A model generated the notes under the pieces. That model did no database searches. It saw only the letters and a program-made list of their open reading frames with translations, and had not been told where the DNA came from. Positions 1 through 8,355 of a DNA stretch of 64,000 nucleotides are shown piece after piece (the first letter of the stretch is position 1; each line of letters begins with the position of its first letter). The DNA is from an uncultured Rubripirellula sp. (GTDB lineage: Bacteria > Planctomycetota > Planctomycetia > Pirellulales > Pirellulaceae): positions 1 through 64,000 of the forward strand of contig CALJHC010000009.1 in the NCBI GenBank assembly GCA_938075415.1, given 5' to 3'. Both the position numbers and the translations under genes were made by a program.

Positions 1-119
1 CAGCGAATGATGCGTATCGTCGCTGGTACGAATGCGAGATTGCCGGCGGCGATGGACCGCGTGAGATGATTGAGGTGCTTCCTCCTGAGTACTCTGTTCT
101 GGATCGTGACGATCGCTAA
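1..119 (+). CDS. C-terminal end of an unidentified protein (partial)
   Basis: An open frame enters from the left edge (first complete codon at base 3) and stops at TAA 117-119, giving the last 38 residues of a protein. The tail is acidic and ends in LPPEYSVLDRDDR. It is too short to assign to a family. Real coding is likely because the frame is open from the edge and nothing else explains the stretch, but this is an inference. The remaining 240 bases before the next gene show no feature I can name. Confidence 0.5.
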   Translation, partial: ANDAYRRWYECEIAGGDGPREMIEVLPPEYSVLDRDDR

Positions 120-358
120 GGCGTGGGATTTACCGGGTTGGATTGACTCGGACCGAACCTGATTGATAAGGCGGAACATCACACCGCTCGCTCCACAGCG
201 TCAGCTCCGAGATGTTATCTTTCTACTGATCAGGTTCGGCGGTTTTTGGATTATTCAGCTGCTATTCAGGGTAGCCCATCAGGCCGGTTTGATTGTGTGC
301 GTGCCTGACAACGTTTTCGTTGCAAGCTTGCAGTTCATTCACATTCCTAGATTGATCG

Positions 359-808
359 TTGGGAAGTCATTCATTGAATATCACCGGCAGTATCGAAATC
401 AACCGACCAATTGAAGAGGTTTTTGATTACACCAATCATTCGGTAGAGCAATGGAGTCTAACCGTTGTTGAGGATCGTCCCACAAACTCAATCGAGGGCA
501 AAGGAGCAACTTTTTTTTGTGCGACTCAAGAACGCGGTTGCCGCATGGAATTTGATGGTGTGGTCACCCAGTGGGATCCGCCGAACCGTTCTGTGGTTGA
601 AATGATTGGCAAGAATTTTGACCTTCGAATCGAATATCGATTTCAGGAAATCAGGGGCCGCACTCGAGTCACCCAAAGTTCTGCGGCCAACATGAAAGGT
701 TTCATGAAGATCGTGATGTACTTCATCGGATGGCTGATGGCTAGACAAAGTGCTCGCGCGGTCGATCAAGAGTTGCAGTCATTGAAGCAGAAAATGGAGA
801 ATGGTTGA
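359..808 (+). CDS. SRPBCC (polyketide cyclase/START-like) family protein
   Basis: A 149-residue protein that fits the SRPBCC helix-grip fold. It opens with a strand carrying INRPIEEVFDYTNHSVEQW, typical of the first strand and helix of this fold, and ends in a long helix. These proteins bind a small hydrophobic ligand in a central cavity; the ligand here cannot be read from the sequence. The only starts in this frame after the TGA at 353 are TTG at 359 and TTG at 374, so a rare start codon is forced. It converges with the ABC ATPase gene on the opposite strand, 87 bases away. Family call good, function unknown. Confidence 0.75.
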   Translation: MGSHSLNITGSIEINRPIEEVFDYTNHSVEQWSLTVVEDRPTNSIEGKGATFFCATQERGCRMEFDGVVTQWDPPNRSVVEMIGKNFDLRIEYRFQEIRGRTRVTQSSAANMKGFMKIVMYFIGWLMARQSARAVDQELQSLKQKMENG

Positions 809-895
809 TCAAGTGTTCGTCGCAGTTGTGAGGGTACAGGCCCATCCGTCGTATGCTGATCGCGGCCGATTCACAAGAACGTCACCTGTCATGCC

Positions 896-1603
896 TTACG
901 GGTTGTTGATGACATCACTTTCCACTTCACCATCACGCAGCCGAATGACGCGTTTGGCGCGGGCTGCAACCTCATCTTCGTGGGTAATCATCACGATGGT
1001 TTTACCGGCTTCATTGAGTGTTTGAAAAAGATCGAGAACTTCTTCGGTAGTCTTGGAATCGAGGTTCCCGGTTGCCTCATCAGCCAGAACAAAATAAGGG
1101 TCGTTCACCAGACTTCGGGCAATCGCCACGCGTTGCTGTTGACCACCAGAGAGTTCCGTGGGGCGGTGAAACAAACGGGATCCCAGGCCCACCAATTCGG
1201 CAAGTTCTGAACAGCGTTTTGTCGCGTCTTTTCCGATCAGGCCTTGGTACTGCAGGGGAACCTTGATGTTTTCCACCACGTTAAGTTGTTGCAGCAGGTT
1301 ATAGGATTGAAAGACAAATCCAATACGCCTGCCTCGGATACGTGACAGCTGATAGTCATCAATCTGCGCCACATCTTGCCCTGCTAGCAGGTATCTGCCC
1401 TGAGTGGGGCGATCCAGGCAACCAAGCACATTGAGCAGAGTGCTCTTGCCCGAACCCGATGGTCCCATGATGGCAATGTATTCCCCACTGAAGACGTCAA
1501 ATGAGACACCGCGCAGGGCATGGACCGTTTCGCCCTTCATGTAATAGGTTCGATGCAGATCCTGAACGCGAAAAGCAAAGTTATCCATGGTCACGTCATC
1601 CAT
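896..1603 (-). CDS. ABC transporter ATP-binding protein, MacB/LolD type
   Basis: A 235-residue ABC ATPase. Walker A is GPSGSGKST (residues 47-55), the Q-loop glutamine about 99, the signature LSGGQ 151-155, Walker B FVLADE 171-176 and the H-loop histidine about 208. The single nucleotide-binding domain with no membrane part matches the LolD/MacB subgroup, which drives extracytoplasmic mechanotransmission. I chose ATG at 1603; the frame is open back to a TTG at 1636, and ATG 1588 is also possible. It is the last gene of the minus-strand export cluster, about 255 bases after the permease, and should power that permease with the three adaptors and the TolC-like protein upstream. Confidence 0.9.
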   Translation of the reverse strand: MDDVTMDNFAFRVQDLHRTYYMKGETVHALRGVSFDVFSGEYIAIMGPSGSGKSTLLNVLGCLDRPTQGRYLLAGQDVAQIDDYQLSRIRGRRIGFVFQSYNLLQQLNVVENIKVPLQYQGLIGKDATKRCSELAELVGLGSRLFHRPTELSGGQQQRVAIARSLVNDPYFVLADEATGNLDSKTTEEVLDLFQTLNEAGKTIVMITHEDEVAARAKRVIRLRDGEVESDVINNP

Positions 1604-1858
1604 GATCACACCGTGACTGAAGAGGCTCAAAATCAAAAGCGGGCATTCTTATAAGCTCCGTTGGCTTTTCGATGTCTTGGATCAACGCTTTCGCAACGTT
1701 TCGGATTGGCGAATTGGGTTGGGCTTTGGTAAAGGTCGGCGCACCGAAGATGTGATTTGACGTTGGTTGTCTAAATTGGTTTTTGCCTGTGGCATGCTTG
1801 GGTGGCTTTGGCCTAGTTTCTGATGGTCCCTACATAGGGTCGGTGCGTACTGTTTGCA

Positions 1859-3184
1859 TCATTCATGTCGAAGCGCTTCAATTGGATCAAGGTAGGCGGC
1901 CTTTCTGGCGGGATAAACACCGAAAAGCACACCGACTCCGAGTGAGATTCCGAGAGAAAGAAGAACCGACCACAAAGCGATTCTGGGTTCGAGAGAGTGC
2001 ACAATCGGAGGTAGAGCGTCTGGCGAGATTGCCGTGATGGCGAGCTTGGTCAATCGGAAGATCGGACCGACTGATAGCCCGAACAGAACACCGGCCAATC
2101 CGCCGCTGGCTGTCAGCACAACGGTCTCCGCGAGAAACTGTCCGATAATGTCGCTTCGCGCCGCGCCCAAGGCTCGCCTGACGCCGATTTCACGAGTTCT
2201 TTCCGTGACCGTGGCGAGCATGATATTCATGATACCGATACCGCCCACGAGAAGTGAAATTCCAGCAATGATTACCAGCAAGACGTTAAACATGGTTCGA
2301 GTTCGTTCAGCTTGCCGTAGAAGTTCGCGTGGAACGACCACCGCATAGTCTTCCTCTTGGTGATACTTCTTCAAAAGGGTTTCAATGATCTGCGCGGTTT
2401 CATCGACTTGTTCAATGAGATTGACCTCGACGGTGATCTGACTGAGTTCAACATCTTCACCGACAAAGTTGAAACCCTGGCCGCCCCCGACACGCTTCAT
2501 CACCATGTCGCCAACACGCTGCCTAAGCGTCTTGATTGAGATGTAAGCATCGAGATTGTATTCGCGTGAATCGAGACTACCGCCAATCGCAGCGGAGGCG
2601 GTTCGGTCTTTGGTTTGTCCAATGACCGTGTAAAACTCACTTCCAACCCAGATGGCACGGCCGATGGGGTTCTCATAGGGAAACAGGCGTTTGGCGGTAT
2701 CGGATGCCAGCACAATGACTTTTTTTCCCCGGTCACGACTCGATAGCCAACGTCCGCGGGCGATCTCCAGTCGATTTAAGGTTAAGTAATCTTCGGTGCA
2801 TCCAACGAGTTTTGTGTCAACCGTTCGGTCATCGAGTCTTAGTTCGTATCGTAGTTCCCGCATGGGAATCGCCCGCCGGATGTTCGGGATGTTCTCGACA
2901 ATCCTGCGATAATCGGCCCTCAGAAGGCCATAGGTTTTGACTCGGCTGTTGGCGTCTTCCTCGCTGCCTTCGTTCGGCTGCTTGGTGCGGACGATCACAT
3001 TTTTGGCACCCAGTTCAAGGATCTGCTGCTGGGCGCGGTAACTGACCCCTTCCCCCATCGCGACCAGCCAAATCACCGTTGAGGTTCCAATGAAAATTCC
3101 CAACGCCGCAAGACCTGCTCGAAGTTTCTGCACGAGCAGGCTTTTAATTCCAAGGTAAACGGTTTGCAGGAATTTAGCGAACAA
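1859..3184 (-). CDS. ABC transporter permease, MacB/FtsX family
   Basis: A 441-residue permease with the MacB/FtsX layout: an N-terminal membrane helix (about residues 22-44), a large periplasmic MacB-PCD domain (about 50-285) and three C-terminal helices. The fourth segment carries GGIGIMNIMLATVTERTREI, the hallmark of the FtsX domain. The protein ends DPIEALRHE, as in many MacB homologues. The apparent start is TTG at 3184; no better ATG precedes the first helix. MacB-type permeases do not move substrate through the membrane but couple ATP hydrolysis to adaptor and outer-membrane channel movements. The neighbouring adaptors and TolC-like gene support that role here. Substrate unknown. Confidence 0.88.
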   Translation of the reverse strand: MFAKFLQTVYLGIKSLLVQKLRAGLAALGIFIGTSTVIWLVAMGEGVSYRAQQQILELGAKNVIVRTKQPNEGSEEDANSRVKTYGLLRADYRRIVENIPNIRRAIPMRELRYELRLDDRTVDTKLVGCTEDYLTLNRLEIARGRWLSSRDRGKKVIVLASDTAKRLFPYENPIGRAIWVGSEFYTVIGQTKDRTASAAIGGSLDSREYNLDAYISIKTLRQRVGDMVMKRVGGGQGFNFVGEDVELSQITVEVNLIEQVDETAQIIETLLKKYHQEEDYAVVVPRELLRQAERTRTMFNVLLVIIAGISLLVGGIGIMNIMLATVTERTREIGVRRALGAARSDIIGQFLAETVVLTASGGLAGVLFGLSVGPIFRLTKLAITAISPDALPPIVHSLEPRIALWSVLLSLGISLGVGVLFGVYPARKAAYLDPIEALRHE

Positions 3185-3334
3185 GGTGAAGGTCTAGTTG
3201 TGGTGAAAGGTTTGGGAAAACGAATCGCAGCCGGCCAGTGACCGGATGAGACGATTCGAGCAGGTGTGGAATCGGCAGCTTCTGTTGTTTGGGGTTCTCA
3301 GAGAGTGGGTGCGGTTGATTGTTAGGTTATGAAC

Positions 3335-3379
3335 TTCGGTTCTGGTGTTCGGTTCTGGTGTTCGGTTCTGGTGTTCGGT
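3335..3379. repeat. 13-bp tandem repeat, 3.4 copies
   Basis: Three identical copies of TTCGGTTCTGGTG at 3335-3347, 3348-3360 and 3361-3373 are followed by a partial copy. The array lies in the 283-base gap between the third adaptor gene and the permease gene. It contains no hairpin or T-run that I can see. Confidence 0.9.
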
Positions 3380-3467
3380 CGGCCATGGGTTGTGCCGTCG
3401 ATGGATCAAAGCGAGTGGCAAGTGATTGGTGTCAACAAAACGTTTCTTACCAAACCGGGCGGAAGGA

Positions 3468-4988
3468 TCATTTGGCTTTACCCGTTCCGGCGGGCTTTTT
3501 ACTGATCGCGGCTGGTTTGTTTTTTTGCTTGTCGATTTTCTGTTTACCCGTCTTGTCCGGTTGTTGAGTTACGGTGTCTGTCGCTTCAGATGAGTTTGTC
3601 AAGTTTACGGATTGTGTTTCGATTGTTTCGAAGGCATAGGGGTTCAGGAATACCTCGTCACCAGCTTCGATTCCCTGCTCGACCAAGGCGTAACTTTCGT
3701 TTCGGTCGCCGATGGTGATGCTGCGTTTTTCAGGTCCCTGATCAGTCGGTACCCAGCAATGGGCGAAGTCATCGATCTCGACGAGTGCCGCAATCGGGAT
3801 TTTGAGAACATTTTCGTAATTGGCGACGGTGATTTCGACCTCGGCGCTCATCCCGGGCAGGTGGTTTTCGTCGGGGTCTAGCGAAATCAGCGTATCGTAT
3901 TTGACTTGATTTCCGGTCCACCAGCCTGCGGGTTTGGTGATGGAGGCAACTTCAGAAACGGTCCCCTGATAAGTTCGGCCAACGATGTTGACGGATACGT
4001 TTTGGCCAGGCTTCACTCGTTTGACCGTCGATTCATGCACACCGATTTTGACTTGCATTTTTTGCAGGTTGGGCATCAGCAGCAGGACTTGATCCCTGTA
4101 GACATTGGTGCCCTCAGCGATCGGTGCCATTTCCCACTTGGCCGCATTGGGGTGAATCACTAATCCCGGACGATCTGCTTTGATCACGCAGTACTGCAAT
4201 TCCTCCACGGCGCGAGCTTTGCGAGATTCATCTGCCATGGCTCGCTCGACGTTTGCCCTGTGAGTTGCCTCCACTGAAGTCAGTTGACCACTGAGCGTCT
4301 GCAGTTGCTCTTTGAAGGTGAATTTTTCCAATACTTCAAGTTGAGTACGTTTTAGTTCCAGATCTAAGGCTGCTTGCTTGACTGCAAACTGTTTTGCCTC
4401 GATCTCCAGTTCATTGGTGTAACCACTCGAAGCCATCATTCTCGTGTGATTGAGTTGGTCCAAACCGCTTTGGACATTGGCTTCGGCAATGACAATTCCT
4501 TTTTGCAAGGTAAGTCGCTCGGTTTCAAAGCGACCCTGCTGATATTCTTCCACGGCGATTTTCGCTCTGGCAACCCGGGTTGCAGAGGAGTCGGCGCCGC
4601 TTTGAGACCAATTGGCATATTTGGTTCGCTCGTCAACTTGCTCTTGAATGAAAAGGGCATCAAGTCGGACCAATTCGTCTCCCTCAGCGACAACGGTTCC
4701 ACTATCGACAATCCATATGACAGCGTTGCGCCCTCTGACTTTGGATTTGATTTCGTGGTTTTCGTTGCTTTCGAGCAGTCCTTGTTCGTTCACTGTCACG
4801 GTCATGGAACCGCGTTGAATCTGATGGGTGAAGTGGTTCGAGTAGTCAGGCTTGGTTTCTCGGGAGAGGTTGACCGCGAGAACCGCACCTGTGATCAAAA
4901 TGCAAGCGACTGCTGATACCCGGATCGTTGGAAATCCAGGCTTGGAAATTTTGATGTTATCGTGCATTTCGGAGTCTGGCGTGTTCAC
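3468..4988 (-). CDS. Efflux periplasmic adaptor (HlyD/MacA family), third of three paralogues
   Basis: A 506-residue membrane-fusion protein: N-terminal membrane anchor (about residues 20-42), a barrel/lipoyl half with the EQGLLES stretch, a long alpha-helical hairpin (about 130-260) and a beta-barrel part with AGWWTGNQVKYD and PGMSAEVEI. The C-terminal 30 residues are Lys/Thr rich and look disordered. GTG at 4988 overlaps the stop of the preceding adaptor by 4 bases, indicating translational coupling; an ATG seven codons later is the alternative. In MacAB-TolC-like pumps the adaptor bridges the permease and the outer-membrane channel. Close similarity to its two neighbours points to tandem duplication. 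Confidence 0.87.
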   Translation of the reverse strand: MNTPDSEMHDNIKISKPGFPTIRVSAVACILITGAVLAVNLSRETKPDYSNHFTHQIQRGSMTVTVNEQGLLESNENHEIKSKVRGRNAVIWIVDSGTVVAEGDELVRLDALFIQEQVDERTKYANWSQSGADSSATRVARAKIAVEEYQQGRFETERLTLQKGIVIAEANVQSGLDQLNHTRMMASSGYTNELEIEAKQFAVKQAALDLELKRTQLEVLEKFTFKEQLQTLSGQLTSVEATHRANVERAMADESRKARAVEELQYCVIKADRPGLVIHPNAAKWEMAPIAEGTNVYRDQVLLLMPNLQKMQVKIGVHESTVKRVKPGQNVSVNIVGRTYQGTVSEVASITKPAGWWTGNQVKYDTLISLDPDENHLPGMSAEVEITVANYENVLKIPIAALVEIDDFAHCWVPTDQGPEKRSITIGDRNESYALVEQGIEAGDEVFLNPYAFETIETQSVNLTNSSEATDTVTQQPDKTGKQKIDKQKNKPAAISKKPAGTGKAK

Positions 4989-6370
4989 AGATCCTCGTAA
5001 CCAAAAGGTGAATCATCGTCACTGCGATCTGAGGCAACCGCAGCGCGTTGCGCTTCAGGTAGCACCCCTAGCGGGTCCAGGATAATCTCGTCCCCGCGTT
5101 GGAGGCCGGATTTGACGATGATGAACATTTCGTTGCTATCCCCAAGTTCAACGTCGCGTCGAATTATTTTCCCGTTGTCTCGAATCCAACAGGAAAAGCC
5201 GTCTTGGGTTTCGACACATGCGTTGGTGGGCAGTGTCAACGATTGAGGGTATTGTGCCAGAATGATCTCGACCTCAGCACTCATCCCTGGACGAAGGTTT
5301 TCAGTTGTCGGAAGCGAAACAACCGAATCGTATTTCACCACGTTGCCCGTCCACCAACCGGCGGGTTGGGCAACGGATGCGACGTAGGTGATATTGCCAG
5401 TGATTGAGGTTTGGTTAAGTGTGACGTTGGCCGTCATTCCTTCCGACATGCGATCAACCATCGATTCGTGGATTCCAACCTTGATTTGCATTTTCTTGAG
5501 ATCCGGCATAAGCAAAATCGTCTGGTCTTTGCGAACCGTCGCCCCCTCTTCAATCTCTGGAGTATCCTTCCATTGTTCACTATCAGGGTAAATCACCAAA
5601 CCGTCCCGTTCGGCGAGAATGGTGCATTGACGCAGTTCTTCGTTGGCCCGATCAAGGCGTTGCTTGTCTGCCAAGGCCCGTTCCAGATTCGCCTCATGAG
5701 TTGCCTCCGCAGCGTTCAATTCACCCCTGAGATTAATGAGCTCTTCTTTCTTGGTGTAATCTTCGAGCACCGCGATTCTTGTATTGCGTAAGGCAACATC
5801 GAGCGTAGCCTGCTCCCTGGCAAAGAGACGTTCCTCAACCTGGCGTTCGCTCGCATAGTCGCTGCGTTCCAACATCCGAAAATGATTCAAGCGATTGGTT
5901 GCATTGACAAGGTTTGCTTCGGCGATAGCGCGTTCTTTTTTGAGTGAAGATAAATCTGTGATAAAGCGGCCCTCTTCGTATTCCCTGATTGAAATTTTGG
6001 CACGTTGTACATCTGCACCGGAGCGTGCGACGCTTGATTCGGCGAGGTAGAAGAACTTAGTTCGCTCGCTAATTTCTTCTTCGATTGCCAAAGTCTCGAG
6101 CTGGACCAGTAAGTCTCCTGCTTTCACTTCTTTGCCACTTTCGATGACGAAGGTAACCGTGTTCTCACCCCGGACACGGCATTTGATTTCCGTATTGTTT
6201 GCGCTCTCCAGTGTTCCTTGCTCAGTGATCGAGACGGTCAAATCTTGGATTTCCACAGGATACGTCAGCAAGCTTTCTATTGACAGATCGCCGCCCGACT
6301 TCGGTAACACCTTGATCACGGCGAATGAACCCGCAATGAGAAGAACCAGTAGAAGGGAAAATCGCTTCAT
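4985..6370 (-). CDS. Efflux periplasmic adaptor (HlyD/MacA family), second of three paralogues
   Basis: A 461-residue adaptor with an N-terminal signal anchor (LLLVLLIAGSFAVIKVL), the EQGTLES barrel strand, a long helical hairpin rich in Glu/Arg/Leu, then AGWWTGNVVKYDSV and PGMSAEVEI. It starts at ATG 6370, sharing one base with the TAA of the adaptor upstream (TAATG), and overlaps the next adaptor by 4 bases, so the three form one coupled translation unit. Same family and probable role as its neighbours. Differences in the hairpin and tail leave room for specialised positions in a mixed adaptor ring, which is inference. Confidence 0.88.
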   Translation of the reverse strand: MKRFSLLLVLLIAGSFAVIKVLPKSGGDLSIESLLTYPVEIQDLTVSITEQGTLESANNTEIKCRVRGENTVTFVIESGKEVKAGDLLVQLETLAIEEEISERTKFFYLAESSVARSGADVQRAKISIREYEEGRFITDLSSLKKERAIAEANLVNATNRLNHFRMLERSDYASERQVEERLFAREQATLDVALRNTRIAVLEDYTKKEELINLRGELNAAEATHEANLERALADKQRLDRANEELRQCTILAERDGLVIYPDSEQWKDTPEIEEGATVRKDQTILLMPDLKKMQIKVGIHESMVDRMSEGMTANVTLNQTSITGNITYVASVAQPAGWWTGNVVKYDSVVSLPTTENLRPGMSAEVEIILAQYPQSLTLPTNACVETQDGFSCWIRDNGKIIRRDVELGDSNEMFIIVKSGLQRGDEIILDPLGVLPEAQRAAVASDRSDDDSPFGYEDL

Positions 6371-7854
6371 TACTTTGTCGCCTCTGAACTGGTTCCTGCC
6401 TTTTTGGCGTTTTGGCTGGTACTGTTAGCTGAGGCGGAATTATCCTCGGTAACTTGATTGTCTGCTGATTGATTTTGTTCCAAGCTGGTTAACGCGTCTT
6501 CAGCGGCCTCATCGATCAGTGCGGTGGGATTGAGGATGACCTGGTCACCTTCGTCAATGCCTGAGAGAACCTCAATGAAGATATCATTGCTGTCCCCTAA
6601 TTTTAGGGAACGTTTTTCGGGAAGTGTTTCGGTGGCAATCCAGCAGAATCTGCCTTCTTCTGTCTCCACCACGGCCGCCACGGGTAGAAGCAGTACATTT
6701 TCGTGTACCGCTAGTACCACTTCGATCTCGGCGCTCATTCCGGGCTTTAATCCAGGATCATTTGGAAGTTCAATCACCGTGTCGTACTTGACCACATTGC
6801 CGGTCCACCAGCCTGCTGGGCGGGTTACGGTTGCAACGTCCGAGACCGCTGCTTGAAGTTCGCGATCCGGCAGAGTGACAACGGCGGTTAAGCCGGGTTG
6901 AACTCGGTCAATGACTGACTCGTGAATCCCTAACTTGACTTGCATTTGAGTGAGGTCAGGCATGAGAAGAAGGACTTGGTCCTTCCTGACAGTTGCACCC
7001 TCGGTGATATCGGGAGTCGTTTTCCAAGAAGCAGCCGACGGATAGATGACCAAACCGCTCTTCTCGGCTCTGATCACGCAATCATCTAGTTCTTGTGCTG
7101 CCCGATCCCGCCGCTTTTCCTCCATAGCCAGTCCAGCTTGATCCGCGGCGAGTTTTGACTCACTCGCGGTAATGTTACCCCTGAGCGTTTCAAGTTGCAT
7201 TCGCCGAGTGAAATTTTCCAAGACAGAAATTTCGGTCTCTTTTACTTTCAATTCTAACTCGGCTTGTGTCACGCTAAACGCGTTGCCCTCAACCTCGAGT
7301 TCCGTGACATAGCCTTTGCGAAACAGGTCTTGCGATCGATCTTGCATTTTCCGAGCCGTTCGAAGGTTACGCTGGTGTGCCGCGAGTTCCTTTTCAAGTT
7401 GTTGCAACTGTGAGAGGTAGCGTCCTTTTTCATAGGCTTCTATCGCAATCTTTGCCTTTTCAACATTCGCTTGGCTTTCGGCCAGTGTCGCTTCTGCGAT
7501 GAAGGTGTTGGTTTTCGTTAGGCTGAATTGCTCTTCGATTACCTTCGTGTCCAGCCTGACCAACTCTTGGCCTTCTTCGACGATGGTCCCGGTGGGAACC
7601 ACGTAGGTGACCGTACTGAATCCACGAATCTTGCATTTGATTTCGGTGTTATTGGAACTTTCGAGAGTTCCTTGCTCGGTTACCGAAACAATCAGCTTTC
7701 CGCGTTTAATCGTATGAGTCAGCACCGTTGCGTTCTCGCTGATTGACTGCGGCCAGAAAGCAACCGCCGCGGCGGCACCGGCAAGAAAAATCACACCAAC
7801 AATCGCCACGATGCCAACCACTCGACGGTCTTTTCGATTGTTGTCCAAGTTCAT
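6370..7854 (-). CDS. Efflux periplasmic adaptor (HlyD/MacA family), first of three paralogues
   Basis: A 494-residue adaptor starting at ATG 7854. It shows an N-terminal membrane helix (VGIVAIVGVIFLAGAAAAVA), the EQGTLESSNNTEIKCKIRG barrel strand, a long coiled hairpin (about residues 120-270), AGWWTGNVVKYDTV and PGMSAEIEV, and a Ser/Asn/Thr-rich C-terminal tail. It is the first gene of the coupled adaptor trio, 501 bases downstream of the TolC-like gene on the same strand. Whether the gap holds a promoter I cannot say. Confidence 0.88.
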   Translation of the reverse strand: MNLDNNRKDRRVVGIVAIVGVIFLAGAAAAVAFWPQSISENATVLTHTIKRGKLIVSVTEQGTLESSNNTEIKCKIRGFSTVTYVVPTGTIVEEGQELVRLDTKVIEEQFSLTKTNTFIAEATLAESQANVEKAKIAIEAYEKGRYLSQLQQLEKELAAHQRNLRTARKMQDRSQDLFRKGYVTELEVEGNAFSVTQAELELKVKETEISVLENFTRRMQLETLRGNITASESKLAADQAGLAMEEKRRDRAAQELDDCVIRAEKSGLVIYPSAASWKTTPDITEGATVRKDQVLLLMPDLTQMQVKLGIHESVIDRVQPGLTAVVTLPDRELQAAVSDVATVTRPAGWWTGNVVKYDTVIELPNDPGLKPGMSAEIEVVLAVHENVLLLPVAAVVETEEGRFCWIATETLPEKRSLKLGDSNDIFIEVLSGIDEGDQVILNPTALIDEAAEDALTSLEQNQSADNQVTEDNSASANSTSQNAKKAGTSSEATK

Positions 7855-8355
7855 GATCTGGTTGTTGCGTTTAGTTCAATGACGAGACTGATTGTTGGTT
7901 CGCAGGAGGAATCGACTTGAGGCAAATGAGCGTCAATCTTGGCCTCCGGGTCACCCGTCAACTTGCTACTCAAGGGGATGGAGGGCGGTTGATACGGGAT
8001 CGGCAGGAATCGAATGCGAGTTTGCAAATTTGCGGCGTCGACCGGGTTGGGTGATGATGATTCATCGAGCCGCTTGCAATGAATCCATTTTATCTAGGTT
8101 GATCGGGTGATGCGTTTGTTTCTAAAAAAAATCGACAGGCCAGACAAGGAATTTGAAAGTCTTGAATTTGGGATCTGTCACTTTCGTCGTTTGTAATACT
8201 TTAGTCGTTTGTCTTACCGTCTGGGCGATCGCCACAACACCGCGGTTGATGCGTTTGCCATTGGTTTATCCTAACCGATGATGAAATCTGCTGAATTATT
8301 TAATGATGGCGTCAGCTTGGTGCGAAGGCCTCTGATAATGGGTCTTTTTTTGGTT
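7855..8355. other. Gap between TolC-like gene and adaptor trio
   Basis: This 501-base gap holds no convincing gene, hairpin terminator or promoter. Short open frames here have no recognisable protein features. Confidence 0.5.
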